64,000 nt of DNA from Cohnella silvisoli (lineage in GTDB: Bacteria > Bacillota > Bacilli > Paenibacillales > Paenibacillaceae). Positions 19,336-28,777 of the stretch are shown here, piece after piece. Position 1 is the first letter of the stretch. Each line of letters begins with the position of its first letter. Made by a program: the position numbers and the translations under genes. The stretch covers positions 186,001-250,000 of the forward strand of contig NZ_JAIOAP010000007.1 of assembly GCF_021190915.1 (NCBI RefSeq), read 5' to 3'. The notes under the pieces were generated by a model. The model did no database searches. It had not been told where the DNA came from and saw nothing but the letters and a program-made list of their open reading frames with translations.

Positions 19336-19600
19336 AACAAAAAAACACACTCGTCAGGGACGAATGTGTTCGTGTTACCACCCTTAATTCGAATGTCATG
19401 GATGAATGACATTCCTCGAATGAATAACGGGGGAATCCCGGTAGCGAATACTTGAATTTCACCGCTACAGCTCGCAAGGCGGGGAGCAATCCATTCTGTT
19501 GAGAAACCTCTCATCCTAGGGTTTCTTCTCTGGAACAACAGCAATAGAATCTCATTTCCTTGGTCGAAGCTATTATTTATGAACATCGATGATTAATGAA
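19336..19600 (-). promoter_or_regulatory. T-box riboswitch of proS, with its terminator
   Basis: On the minus strand the conserved T-box AAGGGTGGTAACACG lies at 19371-19385, directly before a terminator hairpin (19344-19370, arms of 12 bases, loop of four or fewer, then a U-run). Upstream are stem-loops typical of a T-box leader, including GTAGCG/CGCTAC. Uncharged tRNA-Pro should favour the antiterminator and allow proS transcription. I could not assign the specifier codon by eye, and the 5' limit is approximate. Confidence 0.85.
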
Positions 19601-19656
19601 TTCCAGTAAATTTACAACATTCGATGCTCTATGTCAAGTCAAAAACTATTCAAAAC

Positions 19657-20166
19657 CTATTCGTTATATGCACGAACAAACGCAACAATCGCATCAAAGG
19701 AGTGAATATCCGGATGGTAAAACATAGGAATAGCCTGAGTTGCCGATATATTTTCGATATTTTTATACGGTTCTCGAATAGCCGCGGCAATTATGTTAGG
19801 AAGAGTTAACAAATCCTCATCCTGTTCGCTTCTGAGGAGGACGATTTTGGGATAAGCGGCGGATTTGAAGCCTTCTATGATCAGGTAATCGAGGGAGAGC
19901 TTGGCCATCCTGGCTACTAAGTCATCGAGCGAGGTTGGCTCCTCTTGAACCCAAGCCGTGCGGGATGGCGATGTTATTGCAGTAACTTGAGCGCCGGCTT
20001 GCCGATGCTGCCAGGTGTCTTTGCCTGCAATGTCAGGTTCGAAATCATGAGCATCGTGTTTCAAGGTTCCGACTCGAAGTCCAAGTGAGGTTAATTGCCG
20101 GACGAGTTCGCACGCCAGCGTCGTTTTTCCCGCGTTTTTGTAGCCGACGACCTGAATGATTCGCAT
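19657..20166 (-). CDS. mobB: Molybdopterin-guanine dinucleotide biosynthesis protein B
   Basis: 169 residues. An N-terminal P-loop (GYKNAGKTT) and the TLKHDAHDFEPD segment are typical of MobB GTP-binding proteins. MobB assists MobA in making the guanine-dinucleotide form of the molybdenum cofactor in the cytoplasm. It lies 43 bases downstream of the fused mobA-moeA gene on the same strand and has a GGGAGGGGG ribosome site. No molybdoenzyme is encoded in this window. Confidence 0.93.
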   Translation of the reverse strand: MRIIQVVGYKNAGKTTLACELVRQLTSLGLRVGTLKHDAHDFEPDIAGKDTWQHRQAGAQVTAITSPSRTAWVQEEPTSLDDLVARMAKLSLDYLIIEGFKSAAYPKIVLLRSEQDEDLLTLPNIIAAAIREPYKNIENISATQAIPMFYHPDIHSFDAIVAFVRAYNE

Positions 20167-20209
20167 GACTTTCCCCCTCCCATGGCTTCAAATTACGAAC
20201 CTTTAGTTA

Positions 20210-22087
20210 TCAGCTTAACTTCCAAGCCGTTACTAAATGCCCCCTCTCTAACCCTTCCTTAAGTGGAGGGATTTCAATGAGACAATCCGCGTCGACGATG
20301 GTTGTCATGAGGCTGGATTTATCGTCACCGATCGGCAGGACCCATACGGTACCTTCCCGCAGCTCCGTTCGAGCACGAATGTAACGTCGATATGCGTTTA
20401 TTTTCGGGAAGTCGCGACCTAGAAAAGCCTTGAAGCTTTGCGGGGATAGCGGCTTCTCCTGTTGCATCTTTTGTAACGCCGGACTTACGAACAAGTGAAA
20501 CCCGACAAAACAAGCGCCGGGATTCCCGGATAGAGCAACGATGAGCTTGCCGTCTAGCAGGGCTGCCGTGGTTGGACTTCCCGGCCGCATCGCGATTTTG
20601 TTGAAAAGAAGCTTCACGTCTGGCGCGGCAAGCACATCCACCATGACATCGTAATCGCCAACGGAAACACCGCCGGACGTAATAAGCAGATCGCATGTGC
20701 GTAATGCTTGTCGTATTCGTTGCTGCGCCTCACTCGCGTCATCGGGGACTTTGCCGAGCATGACGGGTTCGGCTCCGGCTTCTCTTAGCAATGAGGCTAG
20801 CATGGGAGCGTTGCTGTTGCGGATTTTGGCTGGTACTAGGGGCTCTCCTACTTCTAATAATTCGCTGCCGGTCGACAATACCGCTACCCGCGGCCTTCGC
20901 ATGACCGGGACGTCCGCATAACCGCATGCGGCAAGAAGCGCCGTCTCGCCGGAGCTGATAACTTTGCCGGCTGGTAATAAAGCTTCGCCTACCTGGATTT
21001 CGCAGCCGATTTCCGCAATATTCAAGCCTACCGGAACGCTTTTTCCAATTTGCACGAACGACTGCCCATCTCTATCCTCCGTGACCGTCATCTCCAGCAT
21101 AACAACGACATCCGCGCCCTCCGGAACCATTCCGCCTGTCATAATACGAGTCGCTTGGCCAGCATTAAGTGGATGGCGCGGTTCTACTCCGCAAGGCAAC
21201 GATTCGATTACAGTCAGAGAAACCGGAGCTTCCGAAGTCGCTTGAAGCAGGTCTTCCGTGCGCAAAGCATAACCATCCATCCCGGAACGACGGAACGGCG
21301 GAAAAGGATGGGGAGCAACGATATTGTCGCCCAGTCGCCGCCCCCAGGCATCAGCTAGGGGAACCCGTTCTGTAGCCAGAGGACGGACTTTTTCTTTGAT
21401 GAGCCGCTGTGCTTCTTCCGGCTGCAACGCGTGACGGCGAAACCTATCGGACCTATCAGTATGCGGCATGAAGGAAGTAACTCCTTTTAAAGTAAGACTA
21501 GCTTTCGCGTATTGTTCAGGGGTATCTACGTCATCGGCGAAATTTAAGGAGATGCCCTGCTCGGCAAATTGGCGTTCGTCTACCCCGTACCATGGAATAT
21601 TATCTAGCAGAGCAAGCAATTTGCGTTCGCCTTTCTTAAGTAGCGATTCCGCGATTAATCCTGTTTCCTTCCGGTAAATCGCATGCAAAGGCTGCGGCTT
21701 ACCACCGATGACCGGGAGGGCTGCTTGAAATGCTCCGCTCTCCATGCGATCCAATAGAAAATGGGCCGCTGAGACCTCAAGGAACGGCTGATCGCAGCCA
21801 ATGACCCATACATCGGCACAAGAGGCAGCCGCCATCCCGGCTTGAAAACCTGCCAACGGTCCTTCTCCGGGATATTGATCGGCAATGATTCGCACCGATT
21901 CGTAGTCACGCAGAAAACGATTCAAAGCTTCATCGTTAGAAACCACTATAATTTCATTCGTGCCGGGTAACGCCTTGCGAATCTGGCGCTCAATGAAAAC
22001 TTCGTCGCCCAGGGGCAACAAAGCTTTATTCACGCCACCCATTCGCCGTCCCTGGCCGCCCGCCAAAATAACCGCAGTTAGCGCCAC
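20210..22087 (-). CDS. Fused MobA-MoeA molybdenum cofactor protein
   Basis: One uninterrupted frame of 625 residues. Residues 1 to about 200 are MobA: the nucleotide-binding LAGGQGRRMGG, Lys in NKALLPLG, and metal-site IGCDQPFL. It would transfer GMP from GTP to molybdopterin. From about 215 the protein is MoeA: FRRSGMDGYALR, GGMVPEGADVVV, SGGVSVGDYD and SGNPGACFVGF. It would insert molybdate into adenylylated molybdopterin. The two activities act in sequence, so the fusion may channel the cofactor. MobB follows in the same operon. The MobA part is normal length (about 200) and the MoeA part about 410, so neither looks truncated. Confidence 0.92.
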   Translation of the reverse strand: MALTAVILAGGQGRRMGGVNKALLPLGDEVFIERQIRKALPGTNEIIVVSNDEALNRFLRDYESVRIIADQYPGEGPLAGFQAGMAAASCADVWVIGCDQPFLEVSAAHFLLDRMESGAFQAALPVIGGKPQPLHAIYRKETGLIAESLLKKGERKLLALLDNIPWYGVDERQFAEQGISLNFADDVDTPEQYAKASLTLKGVTSFMPHTDRSDRFRRHALQPEEAQRLIKEKVRPLATERVPLADAWGRRLGDNIVAPHPFPPFRRSGMDGYALRTEDLLQATSEAPVSLTVIESLPCGVEPRHPLNAGQATRIMTGGMVPEGADVVVMLEMTVTEDRDGQSFVQIGKSVPVGLNIAEIGCEIQVGEALLPAGKVISSGETALLAACGYADVPVMRRPRVAVLSTGSELLEVGEPLVPAKIRNSNAPMLASLLREAGAEPVMLGKVPDDASEAQQRIRQALRTCDLLITSGGVSVGDYDVMVDVLAAPDVKLLFNKIAMRPGSPTTAALLDGKLIVALSGNPGACFVGFHLFVSPALQKMQQEKPLSPQSFKAFLGRDFPKINAYRRYIRARTELREGTVWVLPIGDDKSSLMTTIVDADCLIEIPPLKEGLERGHLVTAWKLS

Positions 22088-22228
22088 GGAGTTACCTCCC
22101 TCGTAAATACGAACCTATCCATGTAACCTATGCTCCAACATTGTATCTCCCATCCGCCTCCTATGACAACCCATCGGATTACATGGCCGCCGGCGACCAT
22201 CAGTGATTTTGATGATGCGGTAGCCGCC

Positions 22229-22540
22229 CACTGAGCCAGAATTACTCGGATTTTCCGACTAACTCCCCGCCGTTGCGCTGCACTGAGCCAGAATTACTCG
22301 GATTTTCCGACTAACTCCCCGCCGTTGCGCTGCACTGAGCCAGAATTAATCGGTTTTTCCGTCTAACTCCCCGTCGTTCCCCCCCACTGAGCCAGAATTA
22401 CTCGGTTTTTCCGTCTAACTCCCCGTCGTTACCCCCCACTGAGCCAGAATTACTCGGTTTTTCCGTCTAACTCCCCGTCGTTACCCCCCACTGAGCCAGA
22501 ATTACTCGGTTTTTCCGTCTAACTCCCCGCAGTTGCCGCT
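22229..22540. repeat. Six tandem copies of a 52-bp repeat
   Basis: Copies start at 22229, 22281, 22333, 22385, 22437 and 22489, an exact 52-base period. Each opens with CACTGAGCCAGAATTA and has CTCGG(A)TTTTCCG(A/T)CT in the middle, a near-palindromic core. Copies 1-2 form one subtype (CGGATTTTCCGACT) and copies 3-6 another (CGGTTTTTCCGTCT). The unit is not a multiple of three and no frame is coding. The array lies between mobA-moeA and the rhamnosidase terminator. The 22088-22228 stretch before it shows no gene. Confidence 0.95.
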
Positions 22541-22566
22541 TACTGCAATCCTCGGCCATGAAAAAA

Positions 22567-22616
22567 ATCCGCTTAAGGAGGAAGGCCGACGCCTTTAACC
22601 CTCTGCATAAGCGGAT
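22567..22616 (-). terminator. Terminator of the rhamnosidase operon
   Basis: Nine-base outer arms (ATCCGCTTA / TAAGCGGAT) plus an inner AAGGC/GCCTT stem; read on the minus strand the hairpin is followed by a run of seven T. Confidence 0.8.
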
Positions 22617-22633
22617 ACATTGAAATTTAGGCT

Positions 22634-25369
22634 TTATTTAGGCAACAAAGAAACAAAGCAGTACGTTCCCGAATCAATCCGATAGATGTTATGATCGCCT
22701 TCGCGGCCGATTAAGGTTACGCCATAAGCATGCTTTGCGGCTGAAGTCCCTTCCAGCACTTCCGTTCCTTCCACGGAGGGGATGTGCACCACTGCCGATA
22801 CGTTAGCCGGAATCGTCACATTAAGCATAAACTCCCCATTCAGCACGCTCCATTGCGTCTTAGCTTTTCCGTACAACGAATCGTAGCTGCAACTAGCAGA
22901 TGTCAAACCACCCATAGGCTGCGGACGAATAAGCAGCTTGCGGAAACCCGGCTCCGAAGCATCTCGATCGATCCCTCCGATGTTCCGATACATCCACTCG
23001 CCAATCGAACCGAAAGCGAAATGACAAAAGGAATTCATCCCGGGATCCTGAAACCTGTTTTCTTCGGTCCAGCCGTCCCATCGCTCCCATATCGTCGTTG
23101 CGCCTTGATTCACGGAATATAACCACGATGGATATTCCTCGCGCATCAATAACCGGAAAGCAAGCTCGGCATAACCGGCATTCGTCAGCACGTTCATCAG
23201 AGATTTCGTTCCATGAAATCCGGTCGTCGCCATTCCGCCCGCTTGTTCGATCTTGGCCACAAGCCGCTCGATAGCCGATGACCGCAATCTCTCCGGAAGC
23301 AACTCCATCTCGATTGCCATTGCATAAGCCGTTTGTGTATCTCCTTTAATTAAACCGTCCGCACCTACAAACTGCTCCACGAACGCCATCCGAATACGCT
23401 CGAATAACGCTGAGTATATAATGCGGTCCTCATTTTCTCCCAGCACGCCCGCAATTTTCGACAGAAGCTTGGCATTATGCGCCATATAGGCGGTGGAAAA
23501 GATATCGTACGGCGTCGTGGAATGATGACTGACCATCCGTCCGAACTCCGCGATCACTTCCTCGAACGGCCTCTCGTTCACCGAGAGCCAATCGCCGTAT
23601 TGAGGAACGTCCCGCCGAATGCCTTCCGGATGCTGCTTCCGGTTGAAATCGACCCATTTCTTCATCGAATCGTAGTGTTTGCGCAAAACCTTCTTGTCCC
23701 CGTAGGTTTCGTACAACCCCCAAGCGACGATAATCGGAGCGTCGGCCCAACCCGCGGATGCCGTATGCGTATACGTGAAGTCGTTATCGAACTCCGTCTT
23801 CGGCCCGAAAATAAACGGCGCAAAATCGGTATAAGCGCCTGTCGGCTGCTGCGCGTCTTCCAGATCCACGAGCCATTTTGCGAAAAATGCGGACACATCC
23901 ATGTTATACGCGGCCGTGCTCGCGAAAATCTGCGCATCTCCCGTCCAGCCGTGACGCTCGTCCCGCTGAGGGCAGTCGGTCGGGACGCTCATGAAATTCG
24001 CGCGCTGGGTCCAGCGAATGTTCTGAACGAGCCGGTTGATGAGCGGATGCGAAGTTACCAGTTCGCCCGACTCCGGCAAATCGGAATGGACCACGATGCC
24101 GGTCACTTCGCCGATCTTGATCGGACCTCCGCTCAACTCGACATAACGAAATCCATGGTACGTGAAGGTCGGTTCGAACACCTCCACGCCTCCGCCTTTG
24201 CAAGTATAAGTATCGATTTGCCTGGCAAACCGCAAATTTTCCGTGTACAGCTCTCCGCTTGCATCCAACACCTCGGCAAACCGGAAAACGCAGCGCGTTC
24301 CTGCTTCCCCCGACAAAGCAATCCGAATCCATCCGGCCAAATTCTGACCCAAGTCGATGATCGTCCGTCCATCAGGAAGCCAGCGGATGTTTTCCGGCTT
24401 TCGCTCTTCTGTGACGCGAATCGTCCGGGACATCTGCGAAACTAACCAGCCGCGATAGTCATACATGACATCGACAGGAGACCAGCCGCCTTCGGCGAAT
24501 CCGGCTTCATTCCAGCCCGACATTTCCAAACGCGCATCCACCGTCTCTCCCATCTGCAAATCCGAAGAAACGATTGCGCCATAAGACGTTTTCCACCGCG
24601 ATTCGGTAGTTACACTCTCCTTAGTCCCATCCTCGTATTCCACGTTCAGTTGCAGCAGGAATGACGGATCCATGCCGTATTTCTGAAACCCGTACATTCC
24701 GATATATCCGGCATACCAGCCTTGACCCAGAATAGCGCCTGCAGCGTTATCGCCTTCCCGCAGCATATCGGTCACATCGTAGGTTTGATACTGCACGCGC
24801 ACGTGGTAATCGGTCCACTCCGGAGAAAACACGTCATTGCCGACGCGTTTGCCATTCAGGTACAACCGGTACAAACCAAGCGCCGTCGCATAGACGGTCG
24901 CTCTCTTCACGCCTGCACCTACCCTGAAATCCCGGCGCAAATAAACATTCGGCTTCGGCGATTCCTTAGTCGGCTTATGGTCGTTCTTCCAACCGATCCA
25001 TTGTCCGCGCCACTCTTCGCGTCCGAGCAACCCCATCGACCACATCGCGGGCTCGCTCCAGGCTCCTTCGACGCCTTGTTCATCCCACACTTGTACTTTC
25101 CAGAATACCTTTTGCTCCGAGAACAGCTCATAACCCGCATATTCGATATGCTGGGTTTCGGACGTCTCGACAATGTCGCTATCCCATAGATCACCTTCGA
25201 GTTCGTCAAGCTTCTGCAGCGAAGTTGCGACCAACAACCGATAGGCCGCTTGACTAGCTCCCCGGCGCTCGGAAGTCACGATCCAGCCAAGTCGCGGGGT
25301 CGCTGCGTCGATGCCTAGCGGATTGTCCAAATATTCCGTGCGAAGACGCTCTGCCGTCAATAAACCCAC
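22634..25369 (-). CDS. Alpha-L-rhamnosidase, glycoside hydrolase family 78
   Basis: About 911 residues, usual for GH78. The N-terminus (LRTEYLDNPLGIDAATPRLGW) is the classic opening, followed by beta-sandwich domains with YRLYLNGKRVGNDVFSP-like sequence. An (alpha/alpha)6 barrel contains the family motif PQRDERHGWTGDAQ with the catalytic Glu, and a C-terminal beta domain ends it. No signal peptide is visible, so it probably acts on imported rhamnosides in the cytoplasm. The GTG start at 25369 has GGAGG seven bases upstream; the longer frame does not. It is the last gene of an operon with binding protein and two permeases. Confidence 0.94.
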   Translation of the reverse strand: MGLLTAERLRTEYLDNPLGIDAATPRLGWIVTSERRGASQAAYRLLVATSLQKLDELEGDLWDSDIVETSETQHIEYAGYELFSEQKVFWKVQVWDEQGVEGAWSEPAMWSMGLLGREEWRGQWIGWKNDHKPTKESPKPNVYLRRDFRVGAGVKRATVYATALGLYRLYLNGKRVGNDVFSPEWTDYHVRVQYQTYDVTDMLREGDNAAGAILGQGWYAGYIGMYGFQKYGMDPSFLLQLNVEYEDGTKESVTTESRWKTSYGAIVSSDLQMGETVDARLEMSGWNEAGFAEGGWSPVDVMYDYRGWLVSQMSRTIRVTEERKPENIRWLPDGRTIIDLGQNLAGWIRIALSGEAGTRCVFRFAEVLDASGELYTENLRFARQIDTYTCKGGGVEVFEPTFTYHGFRYVELSGGPIKIGEVTGIVVHSDLPESGELVTSHPLINRLVQNIRWTQRANFMSVPTDCPQRDERHGWTGDAQIFASTAAYNMDVSAFFAKWLVDLEDAQQPTGAYTDFAPFIFGPKTEFDNDFTYTHTASAGWADAPIIVAWGLYETYGDKKVLRKHYDSMKKWVDFNRKQHPEGIRRDVPQYGDWLSVNERPFEEVIAEFGRMVSHHSTTPYDIFSTAYMAHNAKLLSKIAGVLGENEDRIIYSALFERIRMAFVEQFVGADGLIKGDTQTAYAMAIEMELLPERLRSSAIERLVAKIEQAGGMATTGFHGTKSLMNVLTNAGYAELAFRLLMREEYPSWLYSVNQGATTIWERWDGWTEENRFQDPGMNSFCHFAFGSIGEWMYRNIGGIDRDASEPGFRKLLIRPQPMGGLTSASCSYDSLYGKAKTQWSVLNGEFMLNVTIPANVSAVVHIPSVEGTEVLEGTSAAKHAYGVTLIGREGDHNIYRIDSGTYCFVSLLPK

Positions 25370-25430
25370 GTTGAAACCTCCATTCCACAAGTAAAACGGC
25401 TTCGCCGTCCTCGGGACCGCGGTACAATCC

Positions 25431-26255
25431 TTAACCTTTTATCCCCCCGGAAGCAACGCCTTCGAGCACTCTGCCGGAAAACAGAAAAAACAAAATGAGG
25501 ATCGGTACCGTTGCCATCACAGACCCTACCATCGCAAGATCGATATTGTACATCAGATTATTGGTGAACTTCATGATCATAAGCGGAATCGTCTTGTTCG
25601 CTTCACTTTGCAGCATAATTAAAGGAACGAAAAACTGGTTCCAGATTTGAACAGACATAATGATGCAAATGCTAAAAATAACCGGACTGGCCAGCGGAAA
25701 CATAACCCGGATGAACGTCGTCCACTCGCCCGCGCCGTCAATTTTGGCCGATTCGTATAAGTCTTTAGGCAGCTTCTCGAAAAATGTCGTCAGCAAAAAC
25801 ACCGGCATTGAAAGGCCCGAGGCCAGTACGACAATGACTCCCCATTGCGAGTTCAACAAACCCATATCGCGAATCAACAGGAAAATCGGCACGATTCCCA
25901 GCTGCACGGGAAACATGAGCCCTATCAGGAAGTAAAGCAGCACCGTGCTCTTGAACCGAAATTGAAACCGGCCGATGCCATAAGCAACCATAGACGATAA
26001 CAGAATGATAATCGCTAGCACGGCGACCAATATCCATGTGCTGTTAAACAAATATCGAAGAAAGTTCGCATCCACGAACAGTTTTTTGAAGTTGGCGAAA
26101 TTAAAAACATCCGGCCATCCGAACGTATTGGACAATAATTCTTTCTTCGACCGGAACGCCTGGTAGGTCATATAAACCAGGACGAACAAGGTAAAAGAAG
26201 AATACAGCCATAGGATAGCGGAGCTTGCATACGTTCTCTTCGGCCGCAAATTCAT
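25431..26255 (-). CDS. Carbohydrate ABC transporter permease (MalG type)
   Basis: 274 residues with six membrane segments. The EAA loop ESAKIDGAGEWTTFIRVMFP and the ending GRVLEGVASGGIKG mark it as the MalG-type partner. GGAGG stands seven bases before the ATG, and the gene starts two bases after the preceding permease stop. Since the next gene is a GH78 rhamnosidase, the transporter probably brings in rhamnose-containing oligosaccharides (inference from context). Confidence 0.92.
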   Translation of the reverse strand: MNLRPKRTYASSAILWLYSSFTLFVLVYMTYQAFRSKKELLSNTFGWPDVFNFANFKKLFVDANFLRYLFNSTWILVAVLAIIILLSSMVAYGIGRFQFRFKSTVLLYFLIGLMFPVQLGIVPIFLLIRDMGLLNSQWGVIVVLASGLSMPVFLLTTFFEKLPKDLYESAKIDGAGEWTTFIRVMFPLASPVIFSICIIMSVQIWNQFFVPLIMLQSEANKTIPLMIMKFTNNLMYNIDLAMVGSVMATVPILILFFLFSGRVLEGVASGGIKG

Positions 26256-26257
26256 GT

Positions 26258-27178
26258 TTAGTCCTCCGTTCGGCGATAGGTGATGACCACCTGAATAATC
26301 GCGACGATAAAAATAACGGCGAACATGACGCAGGCAATCGTCGTCCCCATGCCCATCGCATTCACGTTCATCGTGCCGCCGACCGCGCTGTTATCCCCGA
26401 ATGCGATCCGATAGAAAAACAAGGCCATCACATCGACGCTGCGGTTAATGCCACCCGATACGCCGCCCAAAATAAAGCTGTAATCGAACATCGTCATCGC
26501 GAAAATATAAGTCAGAATGAGCATGTTAAGCACCGTCGTCTTAATTTGCGGAAGCACGATGCTGAAAAACCGTCTCCAATATGAAGCCCCTTCCAGTAAA
26601 GCGGCCTCCATCACTTCGCTTGAAATCATTTTCATCGCGCCTAGGAAGAAGATCATCCCGACACCGATTCCGGACCATGCGACCATAATCCATACGATAA
26701 AGATGCCGAATTCCGGAACGCCCATCCAAGGACGGGTCCACTCGCCCAATCCTACCGCCTCAAGCAGCTTGTTAAATACGCCGATATTGCCGTCAAAAAT
26801 TAAAGTACCCATGAATACGATGACCGGCGTCGCGATAAACTGCGGCGAGAAGATCATCGCTTGGAAAAACCGATGGCCCCTAATGCCGCTATATAACAAA
26901 TAAGCCATATAGAGCTGAGCGGGTAGAACAGCAAGTGCATTGAGCAAAAATAAGATCACGCTATGCCGGAAAGCTCCGGTTAATTGGGCGAACAACTCGT
27001 CATTGCCGAATAGCTCGACGTAATTATCCAATCCGACGAATGTTTTAACGCCGATTCCGTCCCATTGATTCAGGCTAATCTGGAAAGCCGAGAAAATCGG
27101 ATAAACAGAAAATAAGCTGTATAGAATGAATCCCGGCAAAATAAACCAAAGGAACGGACGCTTCTTGAACCAAGTCAA
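26258..27178 (-). CDS. Sugar ABC transporter permease (MalF type)
   Basis: About 306 residues with six membrane segments, EAA loop EAALLEGASYWRRFFSIVLP, and the MalF-type ending. Several starts are possible: a GTG at 27187 abuts the ribosome site, so the TTG at 27178, six bases after GAGGGTG, is preferred. Upstream is the binding-protein gene, separated by a 74-base gap with a hairpin. It forms the membrane channel with the next permease. Confidence 0.9.
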   Translation of the reverse strand: MTWFKKRPFLWFILPGFILYSLFSVYPIFSAFQISLNQWDGIGVKTFVGLDNYVELFGNDELFAQLTGAFRHSVILFLLNALAVLPAQLYMAYLLYSGIRGHRFFQAMIFSPQFIATPVIVFMGTLIFDGNIGVFNKLLEAVGLGEWTRPWMGVPEFGIFIVWIMVAWSGIGVGMIFFLGAMKMISSEVMEAALLEGASYWRRFFSIVLPQIKTTVLNMLILTYIFAMTMFDYSFILGGVSGGINRSVDVMALFFYRIAFGDNSAVGGTMNVNAMGMGTTIACVMFAVIFIVAIIQVVITYRRTED

Positions 27179-27208
27179 CCGAAACACCCTCTTTGCTTGG
27201 AGAAACGA

Positions 27209-27237
27209 TCAAACGGCAGCACGGATGCGCCGTTTGA
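27209..27237 (-). promoter_or_regulatory. Intercistronic hairpin after the binding-protein gene
   Basis: Perfect nine-base arms (TCAAACGGC / GCCGTTTGA) with an 11-base loop and no long T-run. The position matches that of the hairpin at 12903-12933 in the other sugar operon, suggesting the same job of adjusting binding-protein to permease ratio. Confidence 0.5.
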
Positions 27238-27261
27238 CCGATCCCGAATTCTGTTGTCTCG

Positions 27262-28590
27262 TTATTTCGTCGGGTACTTGGCCGCTTTGTCCAGAGTAGC
27301 CGCTCCTTCGGCTCCGGTGATGGCGGAAGTCATCAATTTCGGAATGACGTCTTTCATCAGAACGTCGGCCGCATTGGATTCCGATGTCGAGAGCGCCGTA
27401 AGCACCGTGTAAATGTTAACGCCCGCTTCGTCGAATACGGCGAGTTCTTTAACGCCTTCGTCTTTGGCCGTAATATCTTTAATCGTAGGCACCAAACCGA
27501 CCGCATCCTCGAGAATTTGTTGAGCTTCCAACGAATTCAAGAACTCGATGTACTTGACGGCTTGGTCCGGGTGCTTGGAAGCGGACGCGACCGCGTAGGT
27601 CATGAAATTGCTGTAGCTTGATTGCACGATTTTTTTACCGTCTTTGTTCGGAATGGAGAACCGGCCGAGATTCATGCCGGAAGCAACGTAAGTCGAGTTG
27701 GACCATGTGCCGTCAATGATCGCCGCTGCTTTGCCGTTCGTGAACGCGAATTGCGCCGCCGCATAATCCTGCGCCAAGAAGTCTTTCCCAAAGTAACCTT
27801 TATCGGCGAAGTCACGGAACGCTTGCAGCGCCTCGGCTACGGTCGGATCTGTCAGCTTGCCGTCTCCGGTTTGCGCCGCTTTTAATGCCGCATTCGAGAA
27901 TGCCGGAGCGAAGGCGAAAATTGGCCATGCGCGATCCCATTCGCTCTTGCCAGCCAATGCAATCGGCGTAACGCCAGCCGCTTTCAGCTTATCCAGCCCT
28001 TGTACGAACTCATCCCAAGTAGCAGGGGATTTGATCCCGTTTTTCTCGTAAAGGTCTTTGTTGTAATACACGACGTTCGTATCGAAGAAGGATGGCAAGG
28101 AGCAATACAATTTGCCGTCAACGGTGCAATAAGCTTTCTCCGAATTCGCGTAACGCGAAACGTCTAAATTGTAGGAGCTCAAATCCTTCAGGAAGCCGTT
28201 TTTAACCATTTCTCCCATTTTGGAAGTTTTGTCGCCTTGTACCCAGAACAAATCCGGCAGTTCGTTCGCTTGCAGTGCGACGTTCAAGCTTTGGTCGTTT
28301 TGCGCGAAATCGTATTCCAGCTTGATGTTCGGATACTTTGCCGTGAAAGCCGCATTAATCTTCTTGAACGGTTCCTCAAGGACCGCCTGGTTTCCCAAGT
28401 CTCCCCATACTTTAAGGGTGACGTTCTCGTCGCTCGGCGCTTGCGAGCTTTCCGCGGGAGTGCTTGCGGACGGGCTTGCCGAAGTTGACGCGCTTGGGCT
28501 GCCGTCGTTGTTTCCTTTGCCGCAGCCTTGCAGCAAAGCACCGATCATAGCCACGAACGCAAGCACGATTACAAATCTTTTAAGCTTCAA
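27262..28590 (-). CDS. Extracellular solute-binding lipoprotein of the rhamnoside operon
   Basis: About 442 residues. The signal peptide ends in the lipobox LLQGC, followed by a Ser/Ala/Pro linker and a family-1 binding-protein body (TLKVWGDLGNQAVLEEP opening; GKAAAIIDGTWSN). The TTG at 28590 is the likely start because GGAGGGG lies six bases before it; the ATG 24 bases upstream has none. It captures the sugar for the two permeases. A cre-like site about 60 bases upstream suggests its own CcpA-controlled promoter, separate from the kinase and regulator. Confidence 0.92.
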   Translation of the reverse strand: MKLKRFVIVLAFVAMIGALLQGCGKGNNDGSPSASTSASPSASTPAESSQAPSDENVTLKVWGDLGNQAVLEEPFKKINAAFTAKYPNIKLEYDFAQNDQSLNVALQANELPDLFWVQGDKTSKMGEMVKNGFLKDLSSYNLDVSRYANSEKAYCTVDGKLYCSLPSFFDTNVVYYNKDLYEKNGIKSPATWDEFVQGLDKLKAAGVTPIALAGKSEWDRAWPIFAFAPAFSNAALKAAQTGDGKLTDPTVAEALQAFRDFADKGYFGKDFLAQDYAAAQFAFTNGKAAAIIDGTWSNSTYVASGMNLGRFSIPNKDGKKIVQSSYSNFMTYAVASASKHPDQAVKYIEFLNSLEAQQILEDAVGLVPTIKDITAKDEGVKELAVFDEAGVNIYTVLTALSTSESNAADVLMKDVIPKLMTSAITGAEGAATLDKAAKYPTK

Positions 28591-28650
28591 ATGAAACCCC
28601 TCCGATATCCGCATTTGTGTGTACGATAAAGCGATCGCGATCTATTCTTA

Positions 28651-28665
28651 TTGTAAGCGGTCTCA
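28651..28665 (+). promoter_or_regulatory. cre-like site upstream of the rhamnoside operon
   Basis: TTGTAAGCGGTCTCA matches the cre consensus at 14 of 15 positions. It lies in the 187-base gap between the response regulator and the binding-protein gene. Confidence 0.5.
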
Positions 28666-28777
28666 GTTGTGCGCTCCATGCAGGATGCCCCGGAGAATGT
28701 GCCAAATAGACCGGAGGATCATTCCAGTCGGATGGCTATGTTCCATATTATATGAACTTGATTCCATAATCGAAGCT

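Noticed and set aside
22229..22540. Possible CRISPR array
   Set aside because: The repeats are contiguous without unique spacers and no cas gene is nearby.
23477..24445. 322-residue open frame on the plus strand
   Set aside because: It lies wholly antisense to the GH78 gene, has no recognisable motif, and its composition reflects the codon bias of the opposite gene.
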